The notes beneath the pieces are model-generated. The model saw only the letters and a list, made by a program, of their open reading frames with translations. It was not told where the DNA came from and did no database searches. Of a stretch of 64,000 nucleotides of DNA, positions 33,017-45,800 are shown one piece after another. The position numbers were made by a program, and so were the translations under genes. This DNA is from Branchiostoma floridae (taxonomy: Eukaryota > Chordata > Leptocardii > Amphioxiformes > Branchiostomatidae), in assembly GCF_000003815.2 (NCBI RefSeq), contig NC_049982.1, forward strand, positions 32,255,114 through 32,319,113. Reading direction: 5' to 3'. Position 1 is the first letter of the stretch. Each line of letters opens with the position of its first letter.

Positions 33017-35145
33017 GTTTTTGCAATGTTGTAAGTTGAAACAATTCTGTATACTACAACCAAGAAGGCTACAGATTATTTTTCAACCTTGCCACAACTT
33101 AGTAATACTGTAAAAATGGATTTTCTCAGTGTCATGTTTTTCATCCGACCACTGTGAACATTTTAAGATTTACAGTACTTATATATTATGTTCCTTAAAG
33201 AGAAAAAAGTTGGCAAGCAGTCTTGAAATATAAGTTATTCAGAATGGAAGGTTGAAACCAGTGACTGTTGTTGCCTATATTCTGTAACTGAATGACGTCA
33301 ATGAAAATATCTGCAATTATTGAGACAACATTGTCTTCGGTTGTTTAGAAAGCTTTTGTCATCCTACAAATGTATAATCCTCAGCTCCAAAATGAGCAAG
33401 CTTCTTAAGCAGAGGCTTAAAAAGTTGTGCATATGTAATTAAGCAGAAATAACAGCAATGTGTGCAATGCGACTGTTGTCATGTGCCCCCTCACCCTTTG
33501 TTTGGTCCATTGTGTTGTTAAATTGTTTTGTAATTGTCAAGATGTGTTACATGTATAGATCTGAAGACCATGTGTGTCCCTCTTTCCCCAAGAGAATATA
33601 CTTCGTAACAATTTGGGAACAAGTACTTCGTGTTTCAGATCTTTTTGATAATACTGGCAATCGTTGATTTGTTGTGAATATATGCTCATATGTGTTCACA
33701 GCTTGTTGGATTCTATTGGTCACATTTTAGTTTTATAAGAAATAAAACATGAAGTGCCTCTGTTTTGTCATTTGTTGGAGATATATGTACATACTGGTAT
33801 GTATGTTGGTGCCTTTGCTGCCTTATACAAGATCTCATAGTAGATCTGTTACAAGGTCTATTATGTGTAATGTCAAAGAAAGCCATATAATAGTCCACTG
33901 ACACCATACACAAAATATGTCTCCACACATTTGAAACACACATTTAGTACCAACAGAAAGACAATTGATTAAAGGTTGCATTGATGCAGTGTTGTATTTG
34001 TTTGCAATACTTAGAAAATATCCAAGCCTGTCACCTGGCTTATTTTTATACTGATTCTGACAATTGCATCATTTTTTATGTAATCTATCAATTATTCCAT
34101 ATGATGAAGCAAAACTAACTACAGCACTAGAAAGGCAAAATTTATGCAAAAATACATATTTCACTCTAGCCATTTATCAACCTTCTTGTTTACCAAAAGT
34201 GTAAGAAAAAACTCAGCCTTTGCTAGTAAAAATTTATCTATACAGCTAATATACTAACATATATAGTTCTAATCTCTGATTGGTTCACAGCAGTTCTAAC
34301 TTATGATTGGCATCAGAAGAAGAAATAAAAAGAACAAATAAGCATAAACAGTGACGATTAGTAGTAGTGCATCTCTTGAGTACTAATTAAAATCTACTGT
34401 CCATAATTTTTGGATTTTCCTTCACAATCTCAATTTGGTGCACATTCGAACATTTCTTTTCAAATTGTGTGTAACTTTTGTATTCTTCCATAGTTTTAAT
34501 ACGGTGTATACACAGTGTTGTGATTTAACTATCAGGATTTAAAGTGCATGTTCAATGTCATTTAACATACACAAATTGGTGTCTAAACAATTTTCTCAGC
34601 ATTAAGCACATGATTCCATGTCGGAGCATTCGTCTGATAGAATTATTGTAAGTACAACATGTAATAACATATTGTATCACTGGAAACTTTTAGAGAAAGC
34701 AACATAAAAAATCCAAACATAGCACACTCATCACACAAATAACTATTCTACATCTTCTATAATTTATAGATGTACATGTAAGTACTGGACAGTCTTTGCT
34801 GAAATGAACTACATGTACAATGGTCCTCAAGCCCCATTACAAGTACTTAAAGATACATCTAACTTCTTCATACTACGTACTCAAGTTGCAAAAACTCTAA
34901 GACTTGACCAATAATTTAGTGTTATAAACCTTATAGCTACTTCAGTTGTTAAAATCTTTTATGTCAATTGCTTACAAACGTTATAAGAAAAACAAAACAT
35001 GTTCTATAATTAAACATTCAACAAACCTTTAGCCTATATAATATGCTTTGACCTGCACAATTCCTGTAGTTAAGATTCACAAGAACTGCATCTTGTGTGA
35101 TGAAGGTGGAAAAGAGGCTTTAATATATGTGATCTGTAACATTAT
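33017..35145. other. Intergenic region downstream of B4GALT7
   Basis: AT-rich. Contains the repeat partner (34258-34342) of 1073-1172. No exon or structured repeat was otherwise supported. Confidence 0.4.
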
Positions 35146-36174
35146 TAGCCTGGATACCATACCCCAACCTCAAATATCCTTTTCGTGTTGGGGTCTGGCA
35201 GGATGGCTGTAGAAAGGTTCTCGAAGGCCCTTGACCAGAGGGAGGAGAACCTAGGATTGATGACCACTCTCACCACAGGTAGCCAGCTACAACACACCAT
35301 AGTTGGTCAGCAGGCTATCACAGTAGCAAATCAGGTACTTACGAGGGGCGTGCAATAAGTAATGGTCCTGACCCACTTCCAGTTGTCTGATCTAAATGAA
35401 ATTTTGTATGTGTAATAATTCATATCTCTATGGGTTATGTTGCAAAAGACAGCTCTGAACTAATTGTGGTTTCTGATTTACTGGTGTTTGAACTGAGTCA
35501 GGTGTGAAATGGACCAGGTGTGAAATGGAGCCAGTTGAGTGTCGCGCAGTGATCCGGTTTTTGTATTTGAAAGGACGCACACCAAAGAAGACTTTTGATG
35601 AAATAAATGAAACTTATGGTGATGATGCCCCATCATATGACCTTGTAAAACGCTGGCATCCTGAATTCAAACGTGGCTGGAAGTCTGTGGAAACAGCTCC
35701 CAGACCTGGTCGTCCCTCTTGTGCCATTGATGAGGCATCAGTTGGAGGACCAACCTGGGGTGTCCTACAAAATCGGTGTCCAGAGCTGCATCAAACGATG
35801 GGAGAAATGCATAACTCTGGGTGATTCCTATGAAGAGAAAGACTAATAACTGTGCCAAGTTTCATTAATCTCCTGCTATGGGAAATGGGTCAGGACCATT
35901 ACTAATTGCACGCCCCTCGTAGTGGTCACTGTTATGGAATCAACAAATACAGTTGGGGGTCTTTAACCAATCATGGTAGGGGTGTAATTACCTCCTGCTG
36001 ATCCTGCTGCTGTTCTATTGGTGGAGTTTTTTGCCCACTACAAGGGGCAAAATTGAGAAGCCGGCCTATGCCATCCGCCCAGACCCCTGCACGATAGATA
36101 CTTGAGATCGGGCTGGGGTTTGGTAACCAGCATGATAGATACTTGAGATCGGGCTGGGGTTGTTAACCAGGCTA
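35146..36174. mobile_element. TIR element (TAGCCTGG ends) hosting a mariner insertion
   Basis: TTAGCCTGGATACC at the left mirrors GGTTGTTAACCAGGCTA at the right. Near the right end a roughly 41-bp unit (GATAGATACTTGAGATCGGG, CTGGGGTTTGGTAACCAG) is repeated in tandem (36094-36170). Removing the mariner leaves about 450 bp. Confidence 0.6.
35342..35919 (+). mobile_element. Internally deleted mariner (Tc1/mariner) element
   Basis: The ends CGAGGGGCGTGCAATAAGTA then ATGGTCCTGACCCA and the exact inverse (35886-35919) are flanked by TA. The frame from 35528 encodes the N-terminal helix-turn-helix of a mariner transposase (VECRAVIRFLYLKGRTPKKT; KRWHPEFKRGWKSVETAPRP). Shortly after EASV a deletion joins out of frame to the C-terminal end (CIKRWEKCITLGDSYEEKD-stop, ending 35848). 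The DD34D catalytic core is absent, so it cannot make active transposase. Confidence 0.85.
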
Positions 36175-36858
36175 TAACATTATAGGAGTTTCTCCAACTG
36201 CATTAAGGCACAAATGGTAGCAAGGTTCATTCAAGTATACAGTAAATATTAATCTTATTGTCTTTTCTTCCAAGAAAGTTATAATTATACCTTTAATAGG
36301 CCTAGGAAAAAATGATGTATTTCTGGATACCCGAACGAAACGTTAAGCAAAAACCAGCTGGACCTTGCCTTTTTTTTTCAGACCAATGGCAATGGACGTA
36401 AAATTTTCGATCTGACATCAGTGACAAAATTCAAAACTGACTTCCTGTATTTTGCACTGTGTCAACAAATTAAGGCTTTGAACATTTATACAAAAATTGT
36501 AAGAATATGTAGCTCTAAACAATGTCAATGTACCTCTCTGTTCAGTTTATGAAATATGCTAAATGCTTGTACATCAGATTATCTATATAATTACAATGGA
36601 TATCTGTAGGATTAAAATATCATTTTGAAAATACCAGTACCTGAAGCAATTCAGTTTTACCAGTCCTGCATTTGTTAGATCACTTCGGACGAAATGTAAG
36701 AAAAAAAAAGATGAGATTAAAAAGAGTTCCTACAATTTTTTTCAGGACTGCAACCCGGAAACACAACATTATTTTTCCTAGGCCTTAGAACAGATGCTTT
36801 TGTGTTATCATGTTGAAGATTTGGTCCCAAATCAGGAGAACAAACAGGCGCAGGTGAG
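36175..36858. other. Sequence between the convergent genes, downstream of MFSD10
   Basis: Holds the MFSD10 3' UTR presumably. No canonical AATAAA was found on the minus strand in this stretch; variant hexamers (ATTAAA near 36290, TATAAA near 36485) are possible. No other gene. Confidence 0.4.
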
Positions 36859-39800
36859 TTAGTCAGTCTTGTCTGTGGCTGTTTGTACCTTAGCTAACAT
36901 AAGTACAGGGATGAATAGAAGTAGACCTCCCATCGCATAGCAAGGTAGAGCACCAAGTCCCCAATACACTGTAGAAAGGAGAGAGAGCTTGGTTAGGATA
37001 CTTGGAAACAATTTAGGTCCTCTTTTGCTCTGTTGAGTTCACTTAAAATCAGAATAAGATTCCTGACATGCCTGTAGAAAAATTCCTGGAACTTTGGGAA
37101 TTCTTGTCAAACGAACGCCCCTGAGGCGTTGCCAAAAATCCAAAAACATACATGTATGAAGGGAATTTTACATTAAATTGTAAAGTTATGTGTTCTAAGT
37201 TTTTAGAACCCTAAAACTAATACTTATACAGGACAGATTATGCCTTATAAATACCAAGAGAACAGTGAAATTATGCTATAGCGCTACAGGGTTTGTAATG
37301 CTATAATTTCTGTTTTCTGTAATAATTGCTTTGAAAACTTTTCTGATACCAAGCCTGTGCTCTTCAAGCTTGCAAAATTCTGCAAAATTGAAAGTTGTCA
37401 ATAATGACAGAAATGTACATGATGCAAACGTATGTATGAATGTAGGCATGCATAGGGAATCAATGATTTGAGCATTGCACGATGTTTATGATTATCCAAT
37501 AGCAAGTGGTTTGTACTTAGTCTTAAACTCTGTCACAATACGTGTAGTTTCAATTACCTGTAGATGCAGCCACTGGCCCTAAGGCTCGTGCCAGAGCCCC
37601 TAGGGAACGTAAAATTCCCATAACAGTTCCCTTCTGGTCTGTACCACCTGTTACAAGACAAGAGAGTATGGTTACAACTTCTGCCAGACGACATTCATCT
37701 CTTAAAACTTTCTAGTCTCATTGTGAATAGTACTATGCACTCCAAAGGGTAAGAAGGTATTTAACATACTATTTATTTAACATTCTTTTTAGATAACATT
37801 ACCTAACAGAGACAAGTGTACAAAAAAAGTGCAACGAGTGTAACTTACAGTAAGCCTTACTTACCATATGACGATGTGATAGCTGTCAGACAGGGAACAA
37901 CAGTTGCAGAGGCTGGGAAGGAAACAGATCAAATGTGCTGTAAATTATGATGCACTGTGAGGTACAGGAGCAGGGCTCGAAATTCATTTTTGGGATTAGG
38001 TGCACTGATGCACCCAGCTTAAAAAATTGGGTGCACCAAAAAATTTTTGCGTGCACCACTTAAACATTAGTAGAATGTGAAAAAACCTAATAACAAATCT
38101 TAGTTACAAGCTATCAAATTCTTAAACAAGTAACATGACAGACATTTTTTTAATCTTTGTAACACTTACATGTACTTGTAGATGTCAAGAATATCATGAA
38201 TACTAGTATACTTCGATACCTTGACATACATAAACCTAAGAAAATATTTGGGTGCACCCTCAGCAGCGTGCAGCCACTGAAAAAAAATAGGTGCACAGTT
38301 CCAATTTTGGGTGCACCTGGGTGCACATGCGCCCAGTATTTCGAGCCCTGAGGAGCAATCAATGCAACATTTAGTACTCTTTTAAAGGTTTTCCTCCAAT
38401 GAGACCATACTGGATGCATTTAAGTACATCTTCATATCAAATGAAAACCTTCACGTTCGAATTCATTTTGTAGTGTTTTCACATTTCATCATCGTCCTCA
38501 GTTTCTCTATGTATCCAAAGCACTGGTGGTCAGGGATGACTGATAGATTGAATGCACATCAACACCCTGCATGTTTAGGACTGGTATATACAAATGTACC
38601 TACAATGTATATCATTGGAACCCTGATTTGTTTGTAACCAAATTAGACACTTACCGAAAGAGAAAAGGCCAAGCCCAATGTAGAACAGGAGCGTGGACTC
38701 AGCTGCACCAATCAGAATAAAGGATGGAATGAGGATGGCCATACCCTAAAGAAACAAATTGTGTCATTTGCAACATGTACATGTGACATCTTAGCTGGTA
38801 ACGCTAGTTCACCTTTATCCATGGGGTAACCTTTATCCGTTGTTTAAAAAAACTGGGTATTTTGGGATGTGAATGCGAGGATGGTGGTTTTAAATTGGTA
38901 AACAAACTGTATTTTAAAAATATTGCACTTCCAAACCACTGTCCATCCACTTGATATCCCTAAACACCCCCTGGTTTTGAAACAATGGACATAGGTCACC
39001 CCACGGATAAAGGTGAACTAGCGTTACACTCATTTTGTTCAATTTATGTATGTAATTATACCTGCCATGGGTACATTGCATACTCTCATTTGGGCCAAGA
39101 CAACATTTTATCTAATATCTTAATTTCATCGCCATACTTTGAAGGCGCTTCATGTGCACAGATCTAGAGTACACTGCTGTCCAAAATTGAAAAGTAGTAA
39201 TAATATTACTTTGTATACGTGGTAAGAGCAGCAGACCACTAGGAAGGACTATAGTAAGCAATATAAAGTAATGAGGGTCTGCATGGAGGGATTCTGACAA
39301 TGTTTGATGGTAAATTTAGCAGGGCCAGCAGTCTGGCAACTGTTGATGGTAAATTGACTTATTATTGTAAAAGGGTTTGGGTACAAGTTCGTTGGGTTAT
39401 TGCATTACATTAATTGCCATTCCTGGTTCAGTTCAGTTCAAATCAGTTTTGGAGTCACCAGAGCATATCTGTCATTCATATTAATCATATAAACCCTAAC
39501 TTAGTCTGTAAGCCTAAATCCTATAAAATAATGTTAGGATTAACGGTAGCCTGCGTTAACACATTCAATCTCTGGCTGGCTGGGGTTAATGACCCCTCCT
39601 CTAAGTGGCGGCAACTGTAGGGCTAGCCACTAGGTGTGCGATTTTAGTCCGACCAGGATTAACGGTGAATCAAATAGCTTGTTACACCTTACAGAAAAAA
39701 GGCATGCAGTCCCTAAGTGACTGTAGGTGCACTATATACAGCCAAACCTGCCCAAGCGACCACCTCTTCTTAGCGACCACCTGGCCATTACAACCGCTTT

Positions 39801-42800
39801 TTCTCGGTCCCCAAAATTTTCCCATTGATGTTATAAGCATTAAGCGACCTCTTCACAGCGACCACCTGGTCAACGCGACCACCAAAAATTGGGACCGCAC
39901 TGGACGAAATCCCTGCCTGACCGCGTCATTTTCAACCTTGAGGTGTCATCGATTTCCGATGATATTTAGCACGTTTTTTTTGCCGAATTCAGCCAGTTTG
40001 CGCCGGATTTTGACTGCCATTACAATGTTATGTTCAAAATAAAGATGATGGCGGATGCACATGGGTGTGCTTGCTATTTGCCATTAAACACAACGGAAAC
40101 CATTTATACTATGCATTGGGAATGTTGTGAGTCAATACTCTTCAAACCGACCACCTGTCCAAATTGACTGCTTTTTCCCGGCCCCCCGGCTGGTCGACTT
40201 GGGTAGGTTTGACTGTATATATAACGTTATATATATGACGAAGGACAGATACGTTACCCTGCTTGCTATTTTCTTCTCGGTCCCAGGTGAGATTCGCCTG
40301 GAGTACCCCCCCTGGGTCACCAACATGATCAAACCCATGTACAGGAACATCCTGCCCTGCTGCATGCTGGGAACACATCAAATCAAGAACAAAATCCCTA
40401 AATCACAGCAAAATACTGGTATATGTAAATTAATAACTACACTATTTTGCAATGTAATATTAGCAATATATTTTTTAAAAACCTGATGAAAAACTAGTAA
40501 TGTATACAAATGAGCTTAAATGATTTACCTAAACATCTAAAAATACAAACAATAGTCACTATAATTATGGTAAAATCATTCTTCTTCATTTGGGAATATG
40601 AAATCCATATGGAGCTCAGGTCATATCATTTAGCATAATACTAGACTAAGTCATGATAAAGATTAATACCTGAATGAATAACTGAACAACAACTTTAAGT
40701 GTTCAATACCTGGCTGTACCCTAAGTACAATTATATTATTATTGACCAGCAGATATAAAAAAAATACAGTCAACACTACAGATTCGTAACTATATGAAAA
40801 ATTGTATGAAAATGTTAACATGATGCTTCACAGTTGATATACATCACAATGATGATACCAATATTGATCAATATCTTACTGTTTCAAAAACAAATTGATA
40901 AGAATTCTCTAATATTATTCCATTAAAATGGCTCTCAATTTCAATTGATTTATGAAAATGCAACTGTTACATTATTATTCATTTTTTGATAATATATCTT
41001 CTGATGTCCTGCCCTACCTGGTGTACTGGAACCTATTATGAGTGAGGAATGTCAGTGTATACTCCAGCCCAGAGAACAGGAACAGGTACAGGAAGTATGT
41101 GGCTCCCAGAGACTGGAGGCTCCCCAGCTCTGTGTGTTAGAACTTCACTTTAAAACAATGTTTGAAGATGAATAAAGAGACTCTTTTTACACTGCTTACT
41201 CTCACGGACATTTCAGTCATCTGTCAACTTCTTTAGGGCAATTCTGACTGGTTCACATAGTACTGAAACATATTGTCACCAAAATGTCAGTGAGCATTGG
41301 TTGTGTCCAAAGAGTCTCTTTATTCAGTGACATACCAACCTCATGAGACTATTCATGAATTGTTTGAAGATGTTCTGTATTTGTCTTGGAAGAAAGTTAC
41401 ACACAACTTTTGTATCTAGAAAATATTGCAACCACAGTCCTTTGAATTGATATTCTTAAAAAGTGGATATAGGTTACCCCTTGGTTAACTATCATTATGT
41501 ATAATATGGCTATCCCTAATAAATTGAAAATACCCTCTAAGGATTTGACTTTCATGGATTAAAAATCAAAAGTCGCACAGAAATTGCACAGAAAATATCT
41601 AGAACTAGAGCAATTAATTACACATGATTTTAAATCAATGAAAAAAGTTATAATATATGGTGACTAAAACATGACATGGATTAGAGTGTTTTCTTTCTCA
41701 GACCCGTACGAAAAGAAAGAGTTACTCCCAAAACTGGAATGTTCCAAAAATTCCCAAGCATTTACTCAGGACAGTTATTTTACTCTTATCTCTAGAACAC
41801 AATCTAACATATACACCACCGCTGATGAGCCCATTGTGGTCGGCTCTTACCAAATCAGAATCGCTAATCATTATCTGCCACTTGGCCCTTTTAGATGCTT
41901 ATCCAAGGGGCACTAATTGAACCATGTTTAGCCGGGTTTTAATCCCACAACCCCACCCATTGTCTCAAACACTTATGGCTAACTCTGTCCATAGTTGACG
42001 TCATTCCAAGAGTAATCCTTACATAAACTGTTGCCCATGTCTGCTACAAAAGGCTTCAGAAGCAGATTATGTTTTGAGGCTGACTATTTCAACAAATGTG
42101 TGGCGACACACATTGTGTATTATGTAAAAAAGTGAAAGCAAAACAAGTTTAGACTCAAGTAAGTACTACAAAATCAATGTACATGCAAAATGTAGAAAAC
42201 TCACTGTCATACAGTAGTGTGCCATCATTCCTAACAATTGACAGAAGAAGAACAACAAAAAATTGGACAAAATTATTTCAGTAACCAAAACCAAAGGACT
42301 GTAACGCTAGTTCACCTTTATCCGTCGGGTGATCTTTATTTGTTTTCCTAAAAAAAACAGCACATTTAGGAGTAACCTTTAAACCTGTGGTTTGAAATTT
42401 GCAATATTTTCAAAATGTTACTATTTGAAACCACCGTCCGTCGACTTCATATCCCTAAATAAGTTTTTTTTTTACAAACAACGGATATAGGTCACCCTCG
42501 GATAAAGGTGAACCAGCGTTATACAGTATACGGTTTCTGTTGAATATGATTAATTTTGGTTGCCAGGGCTCCTGCATGAAGAATCCACTTTTGGAGAAAA
42601 TATTGTAAAAGTATGGTCAAATTAGTCACATTGTAACTAAGGCCATGTTGATTTCATTATGGATGAAATCATCTGGAAGCATCAATTTTTGGCCGGTTCG
42701 ACACAAAAAAAGCTTTCGACCATTACTGTAGATCGTACAAAGCAGCTTCAAAATAAGCAAGGATATGTTATGGATTGCAAATATCGCAAAACTTATATCA

Positions 42801-45800
42801 ACAACAAAACAAAAAACAAATATCGGAAAACTTATACTAATGTCATAGAATATTCCAAGGTTAAAGAAGCTCTGAAAAAACAAAAGTTCGGTATACCATA
42901 TTGGCATATTCTGTGTGTTAAGTCATCTGTTCAACCTTCCTGGCCACTGAGATTTCTTAATGAAGACAACTGATTTTTTGTCAAACTTTTTTAATTTGCA
43001 TGCTCGCATCTGTTTGTGGGTTCCCAGAGGATGTCATCCAAAAATTTAAATCAGGGTGGCCTAAGGGTGACTTGTTCTAAGTTCTTAGAGATAAAGTTAA
43101 TCCCTGTCTTGATGGACATATCACACAAGTTGTCACCTGGAAGTGATATGCTTACTAAAAGCTTCTACTATTTGGGTGGTATAATGAAAAAGTTTTCTAC
43201 TCTGATCAACAAACATAATTTATGCATGCATTTTGCTAATGAAAATTCACCACATCTGTATATCACGAGAATCAGTTCATACCATTTTTCATAAGTAATT
43301 TGTTATAACTATTCCAAATTCCTACATGTCTAACAAAAATTTCACTTGTGTCATTTGTGATATCTAACAGGGGATGATGACAAAAAAATTAAAACAATCA
43401 TTTCCTCTTTTAATACACTCAGGTAAACATTTTAAAACTGAAAGTATACACTCATGTATCGCCATGCTGCCATTTTTTTCAATGTAGAGTGAAAAAACTC
43501 TGTCTAGTAGTTGAAGTGCTAGTTTGAAAATAAAATGTAAACTGTTACACAAGCAATAATGTTACGTTACATTAACATTACTGTAAATGCAGAAATGTTC
43601 GTGGTGGATTAATGTTCGCGGTTTTCGTGGTGACCACTTCACCGCGAATTAAAACCACCGCAAACATTTTTTCTATTATGGTATTAGACTGCAGTCTATA
43701 GTGTTACCGCGAACTTAAATCCACCGCGAAAAGTCCCTTTTCCCGCTACCGCAAAAATCCCCGCGAACTTAAATGCATTTACAGTGTCCTTGTTGAAATT
43801 GTTGTGAGTGCTTTCACAGCAATGTTGATGACTTGGACACAACATGCACTGTGAGTTTTAACAGAAAAAACAGGTGCTCAGTACATTAAGTACTTCAAGT
43901 GTCTTTGTTGTTCTAGTTTTAACAGAAAAACAAGGACCAAATGGAAAAAATGATGCCCCATGAGCTCCCATTTGTTGGGAATGTTCTGATAACAATGATT
44001 TCAGTCTTGCGGAATAACAAGCAAAAAAGCATGGATTTCTGAATCCAACAGAAAAACTCCTTTTGTTACTTAAATGTTGGAGAATTTTCCATTGTTGGAG
44101 AAAGAAGGGATACAAAACTAGTCCTTAAGGAAATACAGGTGATTAGACTTAAGACTTGATTTTATCGCTCCTTTCACGGGATGTAAAAAGTGTGAAATAC
44201 GAATCGCCCATCTGTTAAAGAATCTAGGTGGGATATGAAAAAGAAAAAAGCTGCCTCTGGCAAAGATTCCAGAGAATACCACGATTACAGTATCTGATCT
44301 GTCTATTAGGCACAATAGCATGAATTCTTGTGTTAACTTAACCCTTAAACTGCCAAACCCAGATATATCCGGCACACATATACTGTGTGCCGTGCCCGGT
44401 TATAACCAGGATAGCGTATCCCCCAAAAGTAGCAGCTTTGCGTGCGTGTAGCGCACGAACCCCGGAAGTTAGGGACTTCTGCCTTGTTCGGGGGTCTCTT
44501 TTTGGAGGTTAGCGGCCAACCCTGGCACTGATAGCATTTTATAGGGCTGAAACTCTTGGCAGTTTAAGGGTTAAGATGTGGTTTGGTGGGTGGTAAAAGT
44601 GAAATACTGTAAAATGCAGAATTGTTTGCCGTACTTTTATGTTTGTGGTTTTCGCAGTTGCCACTTCACCACAGACTTAAAACCACCGCAAACATTTATC
44701 TATTATATCATGTGGCTACAGTCTATGGCGCCACCGCGAACTTAAAACCACCGCGAAAACTCCATTTTCCCAATACCGCAAAATTAAATCCCTGCAAACT
44801 TAAATGCATTTACAGTACTTACAAATGGTTCTCAACACTTTTAAGATTGGTGGAATTTTAGAATAATGGTAAAGTGTTATGGAAAACCATGTGTATCATA
44901 ATTTTTCTCATTTCCGGTACATCTTAAAATGTAGGTACACAAGTGGGCAACCTTTACTTTATCCTACCTTGACCTATTCTGTAAATTTTTTTGTATAAAA
45001 TTTAAAACATATATGTTAGGGTCTCACAAATATAGCAATCTCAGAAAAAAGGTGGGTGGGGAAAGTTTATAAATGTACAGGCCCTGGGGAAATTTGTATA
45101 TTGACAGTATGATAAAGTAGCTTTTAGACAATGTATCGTCAGTTTACAGATAAGTTGATAGGAGGCGCTGCTGTGCGGGGAAGCAGAGCAAATATTCCCG
45201 ACCCAAAGGGATACTTCTTGCTTTTCAAGCCATTATTACACTATTAAGTTAACAAGACACTGACACTATCAACAAGAAGACTGCATATACACAAGAAAAC
45301 AGAATTGTTAATGGAATTTAACTTATTACTTTATGTAGTAAGATAGTACTTGGTGAGTGTATTACCTTTCTTTGTCAGATTTTTGACAGCAGAGAAACTG
45401 AAGAGAGAAGAGGGGTTCACCAGGAAAGATGCCTCACTCAGTCCATTACCAATCGACTTGGCCTGAAACAGAGAAATGCCAAGATCAGGTCTATATCTGG
45501 CAGCTTGCTTGGTGCATACTTCAATCTCTAACTACAATCTAGCGCCTTAACGCTAGTTCACCTTTATCCGCGGGGTAACCTATATAGGTTGTTTTTAGAA
45601 ACATCCTATTGGGGGATGCAAAGTCGACGAATGGTAGTTTGAAACTGCAATATTTCGAAAATATTGCAAGTTGAATTCACCTTCCCTCGAATTGATAATC
45701 CTAAACACCCTGTTCTAAATACAGCGGATATAGGTTACCCCGCGGATAAAGGTGAACTAGCGTAACATCCTCCCATGACTTTGAGGCACATTGGGCCATT

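Noticed and set aside
39605..40042. 145-residue plus frame
   Set aside because: Lies within the TACAGTC-type TIR element in MFSD10 intron 8; no domain.
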